A stretch of DNA of 64,000 bases. It comes from Pseudoips prasinana (taxonomy: Eukaryota; Arthropoda; Insecta; Lepidoptera; Nolidae). Positions 47,477-58,187 of this stretch are shown one piece after another. Below the pieces are notes generated by a model. It was not told where the DNA came from, made no database searches, and was given only the letters and a program-made list of their open reading frames with translations. The DNA is taken from contig OX621266.1 of assembly GCA_951640165.1 (NCBI GenBank), forward strand, positions 4,464,001-4,528,000, in the 5' to 3' direction. Positions within the stretch are counted from its first letter, which is position 1. The number at the start of each line of letters is the position of its first letter. The position numbers were made by a program, and so were the translations under genes.

Positions 47477-47516
47477 TATTTATTAACTTACCATATTAAT
47501 TAAACCATAGTAGGGT

Positions 47517-48070
47517 AGAATTGGAGCTTTCTGGATTAAGCATGCAAATGATGCAGGATCCACCCAATCATAAATACAGAGCAAAATATCCTATCAGATC
47601 TTAAAGAAGTAAATATAGAGAATGGGTGGAATAGATTAAGTTATTGATAAAACGAAAAACAGTTTTTGAAAAATATAAATCTAAATTATCGCAATCAGTT
47701 CTCAAAAAGTCAAAAATCAAAATGGTTTAAATAGGTCAAGTTAATGATGAAATCAAAATAAGTATTAAAATGTGAATGACCGAAATCAGTTCTCGAGAAG
47801 GCGAAAATCAAAATGTTCTGAATAGATTAAGTTACTGGTAAAGCAAAAATCCACTTAAAATCTATAATTTAAAATAATATGTTAAATCTGTTATCAAAAA
47901 GTAAAAATAAGCTTTTGAATGATCGAGACAAAAATCTTGGATTAGTCAAGTTTTTGAAAACACAAAATCAGTTCTCGAGAAGTTGAAAATAAAAATGTCT
48001 TGAATAGATTAAGTTATTGATAAATCAAAAATCAGTTTTCAAAAACTGAAAATCACTTCTCGAGAAGTCA
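47517..48070. repeat. Degenerate ~90-bp tandem array
   Basis: The phrases AATCAGTTCTCGAGAAG (about 47692, 47786, 47964, 48051, with variants) and GAATAGATTAAGTTA (about 47628, 47820, 48001) recur at spacings of 87-94 bp or twice that. The array starts near a diverged AATTGGAGCTTTCTGGATT and ends at a perfect hairpin containing the related word TTGGGCTATCTGGAT. It may be the right-end subterminal repeat of the Polinton or an independent minisatellite. Confidence 0.7.
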
Positions 48071-48114
48071 AAATTGGGCTATCTGGATCTCCTCTGATCC
48101 AGATAGCCCAATTT
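48071..48114. repeat. Perfect 19-bp inverted repeat (hairpin)
   Basis: Arms 48071-48089 and 48096-48114 around the loop TCCTCT. It caps the ~90-bp tandem array and lies 6 bp before the R1-type LINE remnant. Confidence 0.95.
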
Positions 48115-48119
48115 TACAC

Positions 48120-49047
48120 TAATGGAGGAGCAGCGCCGTGCCCTCATTTCTGGAGTAGGCAGTGACCTGTCGCTGCCGGCCGTCATGAACTCGATGGTTG
48201 GCAGCGAGGAGTCCTGGGACGCGGTGGTTTCCTTCTGCGAGACAGTCATCTCGCGGAAGGAAGCTGCGGAGCGGGAGAGGGAGATTACATCCTCTCACCC
48301 GGCCCGCAGCAGACGCACCGGGCGTCGGCGGAGGGCGGACAGCGCCCTCTTCCGGCCCCCCTAAATGGGTCTAGGGGCGATGGACTCGGGGGGTCCGTCG
48401 TCCACTACACATCTGGACCCGAGGTGGCGGCACGACGTGTTCCGCGCGCGCCCCTATTAGACGTTGCGGGGGGAGTTTAACACCTCACTCCCCCCGCTAA
48501 TGCGAGGAGGCCCGCAGGCATGGGCCAGCACCAGCTGGGGGTTGCGGAAGTATCATTCGTTCTCGCGACCCCCGGTGCAGGTGTGAGATGGAACACCGGG
48601 GTGGTTTTTAGTCAGTAGGAGTCTGACAGACCCCTCCGCAGGCGAAGAAGGGGTGGGAGAAGGCGGTTGTACGACCGTCGCCTCCCACCTTCAGGTGGTG
48701 ATTAGCGGGCGATAGGCGCGGGGGCGCCTTCGCTCGCATTGCAGTAATCACCACCCTCGCCGGGTGGGAACGGCCGAGCACTCACGGTCGTTCCCGGGCC
48801 CCTCCACTAAAGGGAGGGGCGTGCGGGCCCCGCTGTAATGGCGGGCGGTCGTCGGCGGGGGACTGGACGTAAAGGCTTTGCCGGTTTCCCAGTCCTCCTC
48901 CACACAGACGATGCGGGAGTGCCGCTGGGTTATTTTAGTGGGTATACCGGGCTAGCCGGGGAGTCCCACATAACCCGTCCATCCCCCAATGGGCGGGTAT
49001 GCGTAACGCATTTTTTCCCAGCGCAAAAAAAAAAAAAAAAAAAAAAA
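48120..49047 (+). mobile_element. R1/SART-like LINE 3' end with poly(A) next to telomere-type repeat
   Basis: A GC-rich island. 48122-48364 encodes the end of an ORF2 (DLSLPAVMNSMVGSEESW, FCETVISRKEAAERERE, then an Arg-rich tail), a pattern I associate with R1-clade LINEs. About 660 bp of GC-rich, hairpin-rich 3' UTR follows and ends in 23 A residues (49025-49047). The next bases are GGTTAGGTTAG, the insect telomeric repeat, as for telomere-specific SART/TRAS elements. The 5' truncation is at about 48120. Confidence 0.7.
48122..48364 (+). pseudogene. R1-type ORF2 C-terminus
   Basis: 80 codons ending at TAA. Only the tail beyond the reverse transcriptase remains. The ATG is fortuitous: the frame is simply where the truncation fell. 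No catalytic residue is left. Confidence 0.65.
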
Positions 49048-49174
49048 GGTTAGGTTAGAACGGTGACCATTTGGCGCGCGAAGGCGAGCGAGCGTGCCGC
49101 GGCAGCGGCCGCCGAGCGCTAGAAAAACATTAACCATGGATATCTCCATAATGGCATGCCTTCGCATTTACTGG

Positions 49175-49253
49175 ACTTTCGCACTAACGTGCATCGCGCT
49201 GGAATACATTCGACAATGTGTGAATCGATGTGGCGCACTTTCGCACTAACGTG
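49175..49253. repeat. 17-bp direct repeat, 62-bp period
   Basis: ACTTTCGCACTAACGTG occurs at 49175-49191 and 49237-49253 within the non-coding spacer 49059-49317, followed each time by a similar GTCGCG/ATCGCG word. Confidence 0.85.
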
Positions 49254-49317
49254 AGTCGCGTTTCAGTACTTTAGGGCTACAGTTCATCGCTATTTTGAAC
49301 TTCGAAATACAGTATTA

Positions 49318-50078
49318 CAGTCGTTTTTGCCCATACATTACGTATATCTCTATCCACAAACATACGATTCCAATCATTCTTTTCGTGTCCATCGTTTAAT
49401 ATTAGCCCCCTTATATATAAAGTAACTTCGTTTTCATTATAATACACATATATATTTCTAAAATCGACTTTAAACAATAGTTTTTGTGTATTTTGTACTG
49501 AAAACATAGTGTTTGGTCAATTACTTATTATTTTTACATAGTGTATATAGCTTTTATAATTGTAATATAAAAAACTACAGGAAAAGCATCCGCCAACACC
49601 CTATTTGTGGTTGTAAGACACATGATCTTTGAGTTCTTTGGTATAAAGCCTAATTTTCTACTACAAATTATAGTTTTTTAGTGATATCTAATTAGTTTTC
49701 TACTGTATCTGTTTCCCTAATCTGTTTATGTACTTACCTGTTAGCTCTCGTCGAGACGCATCCAACGACACTGCACACACGGTGATCGCACCAGTATTTA
49801 ATTTTCATAAGATATTCGCAAGTTTAGTATTTTCATCACCCGAACCGAGGTTACGAGGCGGGTAGTTTTTGCCCATACATTACGTATATCTCTATCCACA
49901 AACATACGATTCCAATCATTCTTTTTGCGTCTATCGTTTAATTATAGCCCCCCTATATATAAAGTAACTTCGTTTTCATTATAATACACATATATATTTC
50001 TAAAATCGACTCTAAACAATAGTTTTTGTGTATTTTGTACTGAAAACATAGTTTTTGGTCAATTACTTATTATTTCAG
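49318..50078 (-). repeat. 529-bp satellite, second cluster (minus part)
   Basis: One and a half minus-orientation units, 29 kb away from the main array (ORF remnant 49277-49507; a second unit at about 49750-50050 with a 5-bp insertion that breaks its frame). This shows that the satellite is dispersed, not confined to one array. Confidence 0.93.
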
Positions 50079-50580
50079 GTAAGTAAATAAACAGATTAGG
50101 GTACAGTAGAAAACTAATTAGATATCACTAAAAAACTATAATTTGTAGTAGAAAATTAGGCTTTATACCAAAGAACTCAAAGATCATGTGTCTTACAACC
50201 GCAAATAGGCTGTTGACGGATGCGTTTTGTTGAGTTTTTGATATTACAATTATAAAAGCTATATACACTATGTAAAAATAATAAGTAATAGACCAAAAAC
50301 TATGTTTTCAGTACAAAATACACAAAAACTATTGTTTAGAGTTGATTTTAGAAATATATATGTGTATTATAATGAAAACGAAGTTACTTTATATATAGGG
50401 GGGCTAATATTAAACGATAGACACAAAAAGAATGATTGGAATCGTATGTTTGTGGATAGAGATATACGTAATGTATGGGCAAAAACTACCCGCCTCGTAA
50501 CCTCGTTTCGGGTGATGAAAATTCTAAACTTGCGAATATCTTATGAAAATTAAATACTGGTGCGATCACCGTGTGTGCTT
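50079..50580 (+). repeat. 529-bp satellite, second cluster (inverted plus part)
   Basis: Plus-orientation unit joined tail-to-tail at 50078/50079, with its ORF at 50302-50553. As at 2333, the array switches strand at a point inside the unit. Confidence 0.93.
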
Positions 50581-50693
50581 GTGTGTGTTGATGTAGGTTC
50601 TTTAAATCAGTGACCCCTTGCCTGTAGAGCCTTCTTTTAAAATTGCGACATTTTATTTCCGTGACCCCCTGAGCTATGGTTCAAAACCAGTAA

Positions 50694-50868
50694 GGCTTCC
50701 TACGCACTTTGCGGCTAGCCGCATTGCGGCCAGCCGTACGGCTAACCGAACTCAGATATTTGCACCAGACAGTAGTTTTTATTCGCACTGTGATGCGGCA
50801 GCCGGTCAGCAATATTGATTGCTGACGGCTGACCGCATTCCGGGTCACCGCATAGTGCGTAGGAGGCC
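50694..50868. mobile_element. PIF/Harbinger-like MITE
   Basis: 175 bp with imperfect ~45-bp terminal inverted repeats. The left end begins GGCTTCCTACGCACTTTGCG and the right end, reverse-complemented, begins GGCCTCCTACGCACTATGCG. It is flanked by TAA on both sides (50691-50693 and 50869-50871). The GG ends and 3-bp TAA duplication are PIF/Harbinger features. It is non-autonomous. Confidence 0.75.
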
Positions 50869-50988
50869 TAAGGGTGCCCTCGGTATTAGTCGCTAAAATT
50901 AAAATTCTGATTGAGAACATTCTGCGTTCACCACGTGCTCAGTGCCTTCAATTTGTTCTTATTAAACATAAAAAAAGAAAAGACTTGT

Positions 50989-51125
50989 ACAGACGCCAGC
51001 ACATCCAGCTACCCCAATCTTTCAAATTTCTCCAATTGAAAGGGTACCTTATGCTTTTGTGAAAAACTTGAAAATCTATAAAAGAAATTTGACGGATTGG
51101 GGTAGCTGGATGTGCTGGCGTCTGT
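50989..51125. repeat. 31-bp perfect inverted repeat hairpin
   Basis: Arms 50989-51019 and 51095-51125 are exact reverse complements. Pairing continues inward for another 12 bp with two mismatches (51020-51031 with 51083-51094), leaving a ~50-nt AT-rich loop. The arms are GC-rich (CAGACGCCAGCACATCCAGC) in AT-rich DNA. It could be a foldback element, a hairpin RNA precursor or a fold-back mutation. Confidence 0.93.
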
Positions 51126-52060
51126 TCTTGTCAAGCTGCTGAATGTATGCAAGAGTCTAATTATTCTATTGTATCGATAAAAAGATTGTCTACTACATTA
51201 GTGACGAGCAAATATGCTTGTGATATCTTGCTTGCATTGTTTATGAAACTTATCTTTTCTCAGTGACGCAGTTGTAACACAATAGGGCATCTTCGAAAAA
51301 AATGGTGAAAAGTCGCGAGATTGTGAGTATTGATTTTCTTTGTTTAGAATGTTAATATCCTTTTATATATCCCTGTTCTACACACTCAGGATACACAATC
51401 ACTTTCACTATTTTTTTATTATTATAAATATTGCTACACTGAATAATACAGAAACGGTACAGTATGTGTATCGGTCAACAGTCGTCGAACGAATCCCCTC
51501 TGCTCGCTGAGGCCATCTCACACCACCTCAACGGGGACGGAGGACTCCGTTCCGGGGCTATTGCCCCCTGCCGGAAGTGTCAATGCGCGTCCCGCTAAAT
51601 AACGGGACGGTCGTTGTGTTCGTATCCCAAGGGAGAAGATACTGTAGAATGATACCCCCCCTTTTTATGGGGGGTGGGTTATAGCTATTTGCCGTGACCT
51701 CTGTTGTTGGCTTCTGGGCGTGCCTGACCTTCCATCCAATATTTCTACGTGTTGTCGAGCGGTCCGGCCACACCAGGTGAGACGCTCCTAAGGGCGAGGC
51801 CCAGCGAGGCTAAACAGCTGTCGACAGCAAACGGACGGTATAGGAGGGACGCTTGTTGACCACGTTTTATATTGAAATTACAGCAAACGGTGAGTAGCGA
51901 CACTAGCGACTGATGCAGCTGTAGTTATTCACTTGCTCGCTGCACTTGTTGTTTGCCAATGTACTGGCGACGTCTTCATATTTTAATAATATGTAACACA
52001 TTCAAACATAAATGATATTATTATTGAAAACAATTTTACAGACATCTTTAAAATCAATTT
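51126..52060. other. Non-coding stretch with GC-rich segment
   Basis: 51126-51480 is AT-rich with nothing recognised. 51481-51840 is GC-rich with C and G runs (about 51650-51672), resembling a piece of LINE UTR, but no ORF or family is evident. Confidence 0.4.
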
Positions 52061-52165
52061 TACAAATTTAAGTGCGGGCGAGAATCAAACCCACGACCCC
52101 GGGGTATACGGTCTCATGTGCGTTAACCGCACCGTGGTTCTGAGACTTGAATTTATACAATCCAT
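52060..52165 (-). mobile_element. tRNA-derived SINE head
   Basis: On the minus strand an A box-like GGTGCGGTTAAC (52133-52122) is followed by a B box GGGTTTGATTC (52092-52082) at tRNA-like spacing, with a GCCCGCACTTAAATT continuation. It is not a functional tRNA: the cloverleaf arms do not pair properly. Confidence 0.6.
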
Positions 52166-53890
52166 TCAATATTTCTTAACGTATTTAAGACGCTTTTAAC
52201 GCCATCTTACCGAAACCTACACGGCTAACAACGGCTGGAATATCAATACTTAGATGGAACAATTCCAACAGATGGCGCTTTATCAAAAGAAATGCTTACC
52301 TGATTAGGTTTATACATTTGATGTTTAGTAGCACTGATCTTGACAGTAAATCGTTTTGTCATATAAACCTCTTTACAGTTAGAATATAGTATTCTGAAAA
52401 TAAGATAATAGAGAGGTTAGGAAAGGAAATATTGTTAGTTTTCAGTTAGGGTTTTCCAAATAAATTAAAGAAAAATGTTATGGCAATTTTATACAGTAGG
52501 TAATTTAAATCAGCTTTGGTAATTTAATGAAATTCAGTTGTCTGGTGCAGCAGTGAAAGTATCTTAGGCTGATTTTAAGCATTAACCTTATTGACCTTAA
52601 TGAACCAATTCATAAAATAAGAGAGTAAGTAGATAGTAGTATTCATGGTTAATTTCAATATCACAGGTTTATTAAGGTTATTTAGACACTAGACAGGAAA
52701 TAAATAAACAATTATTTAGGATAGAATACACAAAAGATTATTCTATGTTTAGTATTTCTAGATATAGGTCACAATTAAAAGTTTTTAAAGTATTTTTACA
52801 AACCTTAGCAAATTGAGGTTTCTTCTTATGTTCATAGATATACATACAAAACTGAATATAAATTTGTAGGCATTCTTATTCATTCTCTTGATGTAGAATA
52901 TATAAATAGGAGTAGTTGTAGAATATCACACTGTGGCAAAGTCACTTTTGATTATATAAACATCTGAGTAATATGATCATTTCAATAATTCTTCCACTAT
53001 AGATATGATCAATTCTAGTACCTACTTCTTGTACAACATCTAGAAACTATGTTTTTTTTATTATTATTTTGATGTTGATAATATTTTGCCACGGAGACGT
53101 TATACTGCCTTCACAATTAGAATTTGGCGCCGTTATCCGTAAATACCTTTGACAACACAGATCTCGAATACTTTCCATGTACATGTTGCTAGATTCTAAA
53201 TACAGTAGCGGAGTAGTAAGTTGATGTTTCGTATAATTAAATACGTAAATCTAATCAAAGTCCAATTGTACAAAATTTGTCTATAGGAACATTTGTACTA
53301 GATATAAATAAAGTATATCTTTGTAAGATCAAATATTACGATCGATTGTTTTGAAAAAAAATAAGGTTATCTATTTTGACATGTCAGAATAATGTTGCCA
53401 GTTTTGGAACAAATATTCGGTATGATTTTAGATGTTATTACGTAAGGGGACAAATTTTACGAATAGATGAGATATTAACACATAGGTGACTTCTTAGGAT
53501 TTTAAAGAGAATTACTGACAGTAATAGGTAGTATAAAGGTGTTGATAAGTTAATAGGTAGAATTATGTGGTAAATAAATTTTCTATGGATCTGAACACCA
53601 ATTGTAATTTTGTTACATGCATAAACTTCTTAATTACTCTTTGGAAAACATTTAAAAACAGACATAATTATAAATAAAACATGGTGCGCATCGTTTTTCT
53701 GTGAATTATTATTACTATCGAACTATTTAGAAAATAACGAGTGAGACATAAAAATAGATTTATTAATTATCAACAATCCACATTCCAATTTTTATTATGA
53801 GAAACGGAACATTGTTGTATCAGCTGTGAACGGCAAAGTCAACTACTTTTCTTTTGTTTTCGGCCCTAGCTTCTTCGGCCTTATGAGAAT
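52166..53890. other. AT-rich intergenic or intronic stretch
   Basis: No ORF, domain or repeat recognised across about 1.7 kb. Confidence 0.5.
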
Positions 53891-53898
53891 GTCGAATA

Positions 53899-55008
53899 CA
53901 AAGATATTATAATATAACAAGATTGCGCACTCCAAGATTTAGTTCAAAGTAAAATCAACTCAAAGTCTTTAAGATACAGTCCATTTCTCTTTGTAGTGTA
54001 CCAATAGGAAAAAACGGACCACTTGAGAGGCTCTAGTGCTAGAATCTGTCCCTGTCTAACAGATGGCCAGTCTAAAAATAACTTACTTGACGTATAAAAT
54101 AGTTGAATTTTTGGTCAAACACCTAGGATTATGTTTTCATATAACTATAATTAAATAATTTTTATTTATTTAAGACGTACACAACGTTTTTTTAAACTAT
54201 GTCTTATTCTTTGATAGCTTTTTAAATACATTTAATTTGGGTTTAGTAAATTCAAGAGCAGTATTTATAAGAAATGACGTTTACCACACTCAATTTGTAA
54301 ACAAATATGGCGAATGTTTGTTTTGAAATTATTTATCGTATTGTGCTCCAATCCAGTTCCAATTTGCTTAAAAATGGTTTTAACTTGTTGCGTAAAAGGG
54401 TGTAAAAGTGAGGGTCATCTGGTGAGTGGTATATCTTTTCACAAGTAATTGTTATCTTGTAATGTTTCTATATTTTGGCTAAGTTCAGCAACAGGGTAAC
54501 CATTCGTTACGTATTTAATGGATCGTTTTTCTAGATTTCCCAAAAACGAGGAATTGAAAAAAAAAGGATGAATATTGTTCCCGGTAAATTTACAAAATAC
54601 GCGGTAGTTTGTGGATTACATTTTAAACAAGAAGATTTTTCAAGTGTTTCTGGTGCGTTCAAGAATCGTCTGAAAATAGATGCTATTCCATCAAATTTCA
54701 AAACAACAAACATCAAAAAAGAATATAAGTAAATAAAACATATAATATACTTGAAAACTATTTGGATACATTACGTTTTATATATAGATCCTTTAAAAGC
54801 ACTGCACAGGTAGTATGATTATACTTCAAAAGTAAGTTTATTCATTCTCATAAAAACAAAATTTTAAATTTGGCGCGTTAAAACATTCGCATAATTCCAC
54901 GACGCATGGTCACTCTATTAGAAGGAGATGCCATCCAAAACAGCGACTTCTTGCTCGGGCCGTTTTTGCTCCCTCAGTGCGCAATCTTGTTATATTATAA
55001 TATCTTTG
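53899..55008 (+). mobile_element. P-element-superfamily transposon remnant with THAP exons
   Basis: Perfect 32-bp terminal inverted repeats (53899-53930 and 54977-55008, outer ends CAAAGATATT) are flanked by the 8-bp duplication GTCGAATA (53891-53898 and 55009-55016). An 8-bp target duplication, ~31-bp TIRs beginning CA and an encoded THAP domain are together diagnostic for the P superfamily. The 1110-bp element keeps the THAP exons but no transposase catalytic core, so it is an internally deleted, non-autonomous derivative. Confidence 0.85.
54374..54732 (+). pseudogene. P-element transposase THAP domain, two exons, frameshifted
   Basis: Exon 1 (54374-54444) encodes MVLTCCVKGCKSEGHL through SFHK, ending at a GTAATT donor. 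A 90-bp intron ends in TTTCTAG at 54534, and exon 2 continues with FPKNEEL. The first zinc ligands are in CCVKGC; the later pair is in CGLHF, followed by the AIPSNF box, i.e. the C2CH THAP zinc finger. A run of nine A residues (54557-54565) puts the two halves of exon 2 out of frame by one base. THAP domains give sequence-specific DNA binding to transposon ends. No RNase H-like core follows. Confidence 0.75.
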
Positions 55009-55016
55009 GTCGAATA

Positions 55017-57414
55017 CAGTATATCAGTGTTGCCAGGTGACAGTTTAGATTTATCTTCAAGCCGTATCTAAAATTCCCCGAAAATTTGGTTTGAACACAT
55101 AAGTAAATAATAAATACAATGATAATACATTGATAATGTCTAATTCTTTTTCTTTTTGTATTATAAAAATATTTATCAATATATCTGTAGTATTCCTTTG
55201 AATACAAATTCCGTGATTTCCAATTTCTCTGGAAATCCTATACAATGTGGCATCACTGTCTCTGATAATACGAAAAAATTTAAATGTCATGTAAGTTATG
55301 ATGGTGAAGTATATTTTTGACTACTTTATTTTTTTATTTGGCTTATAGTGTAAGTTTTTTTACTAAGCCGTCGATTTTGTGGACTTAGCATTTGCTAAGC
55401 ATCCACTCAGAGGGATTCGAAGGTTGCTTTATAAATACTGACTTTGACTTAAGTCGAAAGTGGAGTCTGAGCTATGTCTAGATGCGCTCTATGGATCTCA
55501 GCCTTAGTGTGAAAAAGAAAAGAAACTCTCGTTTCAATTTAAACTTAATACGTAGATCCAATAATTATATTTGTGATAATATTATTAGCAAAGTAAGCAG
55601 TATTGCGATTCAGGAACTAATTTTACAAAGATCATTAGTGACAATTTCCGAAAATATAAATGAAGACGTTCCTCCGAAATAATTCTAGTTTGTAATTTAT
55701 GCGAACCTCATAACTGGTTACTATTTAGGATATTGCTTTACCTTTTCATTGATTTATATCGATTGGTAAAGCATGGCAGATGAATTTTTATGTGTAGGGA
55801 CAGGGTCATTTATTGACAATCCATATATATTAATTATAATTACACATTTTTAATTCGGGATTGATATCAATATTAGGAAATCATTAAGTCAGTGTGTAGT
55901 TGATAATAAATCCTTTTCAACTTGAGTAGGATATTTTGAGATTTTGGAATGGGTATTATATCATGAATTGCATCTAGAATATGTATAGTTTTAAATTTGA
56001 AAACAGTGTGAGCCAAGTCTAAGGCTAGCATATTGCAAACCATTAAATAATATTAAGTATTAGGTAAGTAAACAACGTCGTCTTTCGCTGATATGATGAT
56101 GATGATGAAGTAAACAACCATTATTGATTATTTTATTTAGGTAAATAGAGATCGAAAGGTCTAGCGGGGGAAGAGAATAATTTCTCATTAGTGTAGTCTG
56201 TGTTTGCAAAGTATATTGGCAAATCACACAATTCTATTTTATCAGCTACTTTATAATAACTAACACAAAGAGTAGTAATACAGTAGATACGAAATTACAT
56301 ATCGTTATATCATAACAGTTTATGGAATTGTGATTTATGTGTATAGGAACAGGAGAGCCTGAATTTAATAATTAAATAAATAAAAAAATATATAAATATA
56401 CTTATGTTTGAAATTATAACATACGCATGGAAAAATGATTTGATATCCAAATCAGATTGGGTTTGAAAACGACTTAGTCAAGTATAATACGAAAAATTCT
56501 TTGAGATATATATACATATGTGACAGCAAAGAAAATAAAGGTTATTATGTATATTTAGAAATTATATTCAGGTGAGGAGGCAATACTATTGGAAATTATT
56601 CATTACCTCTGGTCTGGCTCATACGGGTTTGGTTATATTTAAAGTTGACTGCAAAGACATAAAAGTTAAGTCTGTGAATGTTGAGAAAACAAATATTAGG
56701 TACTTTGACATTGACTTTGAACCACAAAATGACTGACAAAGAAACTTAGTGAGAGATTAACTATTTATTTTTATGTGATTATGCAGATTACATTTATTTA
56801 ATTAATGAGACTGACCGGAAGTGTCGTAATTGAGGACGCATTTTGGCACTATGGAGAACTGTCAGGGAATGGCGGCGCTTCGCGCCAGACGCGAACGAAA
56901 AGAAAAAGTTGTTTCAGAAGTTTTGAGTGTGGTTTCAGGAGTCCTATAGAAGTTTTAGAAGCGAGCGTCGTTTCTGGTGTAATTAGAGTGGAAGATCTGC
57001 TGAATATTGGTTGTATCATTTGTTTTAAAGGAGAGATAATGTAGGAAGCGTCATCTCGTGTTGGTAAGCTTTGATCACAGGTGAGGATTGTTACTTTTAT
57101 TTAAAGTGTTACATTATTACGAATGCTCGGTAACTTTAGTTGATTCTAGATGGAAAAACAAATCTATTCTCATTCTCGGATTTGTTGGGATGCATGGGAA
57201 TGATGTCCCAAAGTTTGTATTACTTATGTATTTATAAGACAAATACTTTAAAACCAATTTTATGTTTAAAGTAACGAGACGATAGAACCAGAATTGTATT
57301 TATTATTGAATGAAAGCTATCAATGTTAGATAGTAATTAATATAATAACTTCTAATTAAAAATACCTGAGTTATTGACTGGGTTAATAGTAGGTAATCCT
57401 TTATAACCATATAA
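55017..57414. other. Non-coding stretch, AT-rich, with two short ORFs
   Basis: A 66-codon frame at 55482-55682 (Arg/Asn/Ile-rich) and a 79-codon frame at 56805-57044 show no recognisable domain. 56860-56960 is GC-richer and begins a short frame with ATGGCGGCGCTTCGCGCC, which could be a first exon or a promoter-proximal region, but nothing confirms it. A (GAT)n of four units lies near 56093. Confidence 0.4.
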
Positions 57415-57585
57415 CTAATGTATAGTCTTTACCGACCATAGCTCATTCCTCAACACTCTTTCGTAGGCCTTTTCTAAGTCTACGAAGGCACAGTAGACCT
57501 TTTGGCTTTTGCCCAAAAACTTCTCTACTATGCTTCGTAGAGAAAAAACCTGATCCGTGCATCCCATTCCTCTTCGAAAACCCGT
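57415..57585 (-). pseudogene. RTE-type LINE reverse transcriptase fragment
   Basis: About 50 codons on the minus strand: GFRRGMGCTDQVFSLRSIVE, KVYCAFVDLEKAYERV, LRNELW. The FVDLEKAY segment carries the first catalytic Asp of the palm. This is the RTE-like form common in insects. Upstream it is cut by a MITE-like inverted repeat; downstream it ends after ELW. Confidence 0.75.
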
Positions 57586-57794
57586 CATGTGTAAAATTGT
57601 ATTAAAATAGAAAATAACGCATTCTAAATAATAAACGTTAAATGTCGTTTCTTTTGGAAAGAAAGCAACGCATTGTTTTATTTTAAATGCCAACGATGTC
57701 CTATGAATAGGTATAAAATATAGTTATATTAGACATTTAACGTTTATTATTTAGAATGCGTTATTTTCTATTGTAATACAATTTTACACATGAC
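57584..57794. mobile_element. MITE with 63-bp terminal inverted repeats
   Basis: Arms 57584-57646 and 57732-57794 are reverse complements with a single mismatch; 85 bp lie between. The left edge is GTCATGTGTAAAATTG. It abuts the RTE fragment. No clear target duplication is visible, so the superfamily stays open. Confidence 0.8.
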
Positions 57795-58187
57795 AGTATA
57801 ATTTGACATGACATGATAAAGAAAAGAAAATAATATATTTCTTTATCTATGCCATGCACCTAAGGTTTAATTAAAGAAATACTCTTTCTTTACATGATGA
57901 TGAAGAATATATGCCTGTGTTATGAGTTTCCGCTCTTCTATAATCAAATATACGAATATTCTTTCCGAAACAAATGAGGATTGATTTTAGATTTTGAAGG
58001 ACGTTCGATTTTAAGCCTTAACACGTGTCAGTTATAACCTTGATGTGGAATAAGAAAATACCTGTATTATTTATTTTCCCTTTTTACACAAACACTCAAC
58101 GGCAAATAAGGTAAAATATGTATTATATTATTTTTTAAATAATAGGTACACTTTACTGCTTCAAATAATTTACAATCATCAAAAAGG
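57795..58187. other. AT-rich spacer
   Basis: Nothing recognised. Confidence 0.4.

Larger units (their letters stand above)
31785..47480 (+). mobile_element. Polinton/Maverick-type self-synthesising DNA transposon
   Basis: A co-oriented set of genes for protein-primed DNA polymerase B, A32-like packaging ATPase, retroviral-type integrase, adenain-like protease and a double-jelly-roll-like capsid protein, plus accessory ORFs. This combination defines Polintons and the related adinto-like viruses. The set is cut by foreign DNA (41405-45470) that contains a LINE. Terminal inverted repeats and the target duplication were not found by eye, so the limits given are only those of the recognised gene block. 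Two genes have single in-frame stops; the others are open, pointing to a recently inactivated copy. Confidence 0.88.

Noticed and set aside
52082..52140. tRNA gene on the minus strand
   Set aside because: Same reason: tRNA-like promoter boxes without a proper cloverleaf; a SINE head fits better.
54531..54716. 61-codon minus-strand ORF
   Set aside because: Antisense shadow of the THAP exon.
53899..55008. Host THAP-domain gene
   Set aside because: The exons sit inside exact TIRs with an 8-bp target duplication and are frameshifted; a P-element remnant explains all of it.
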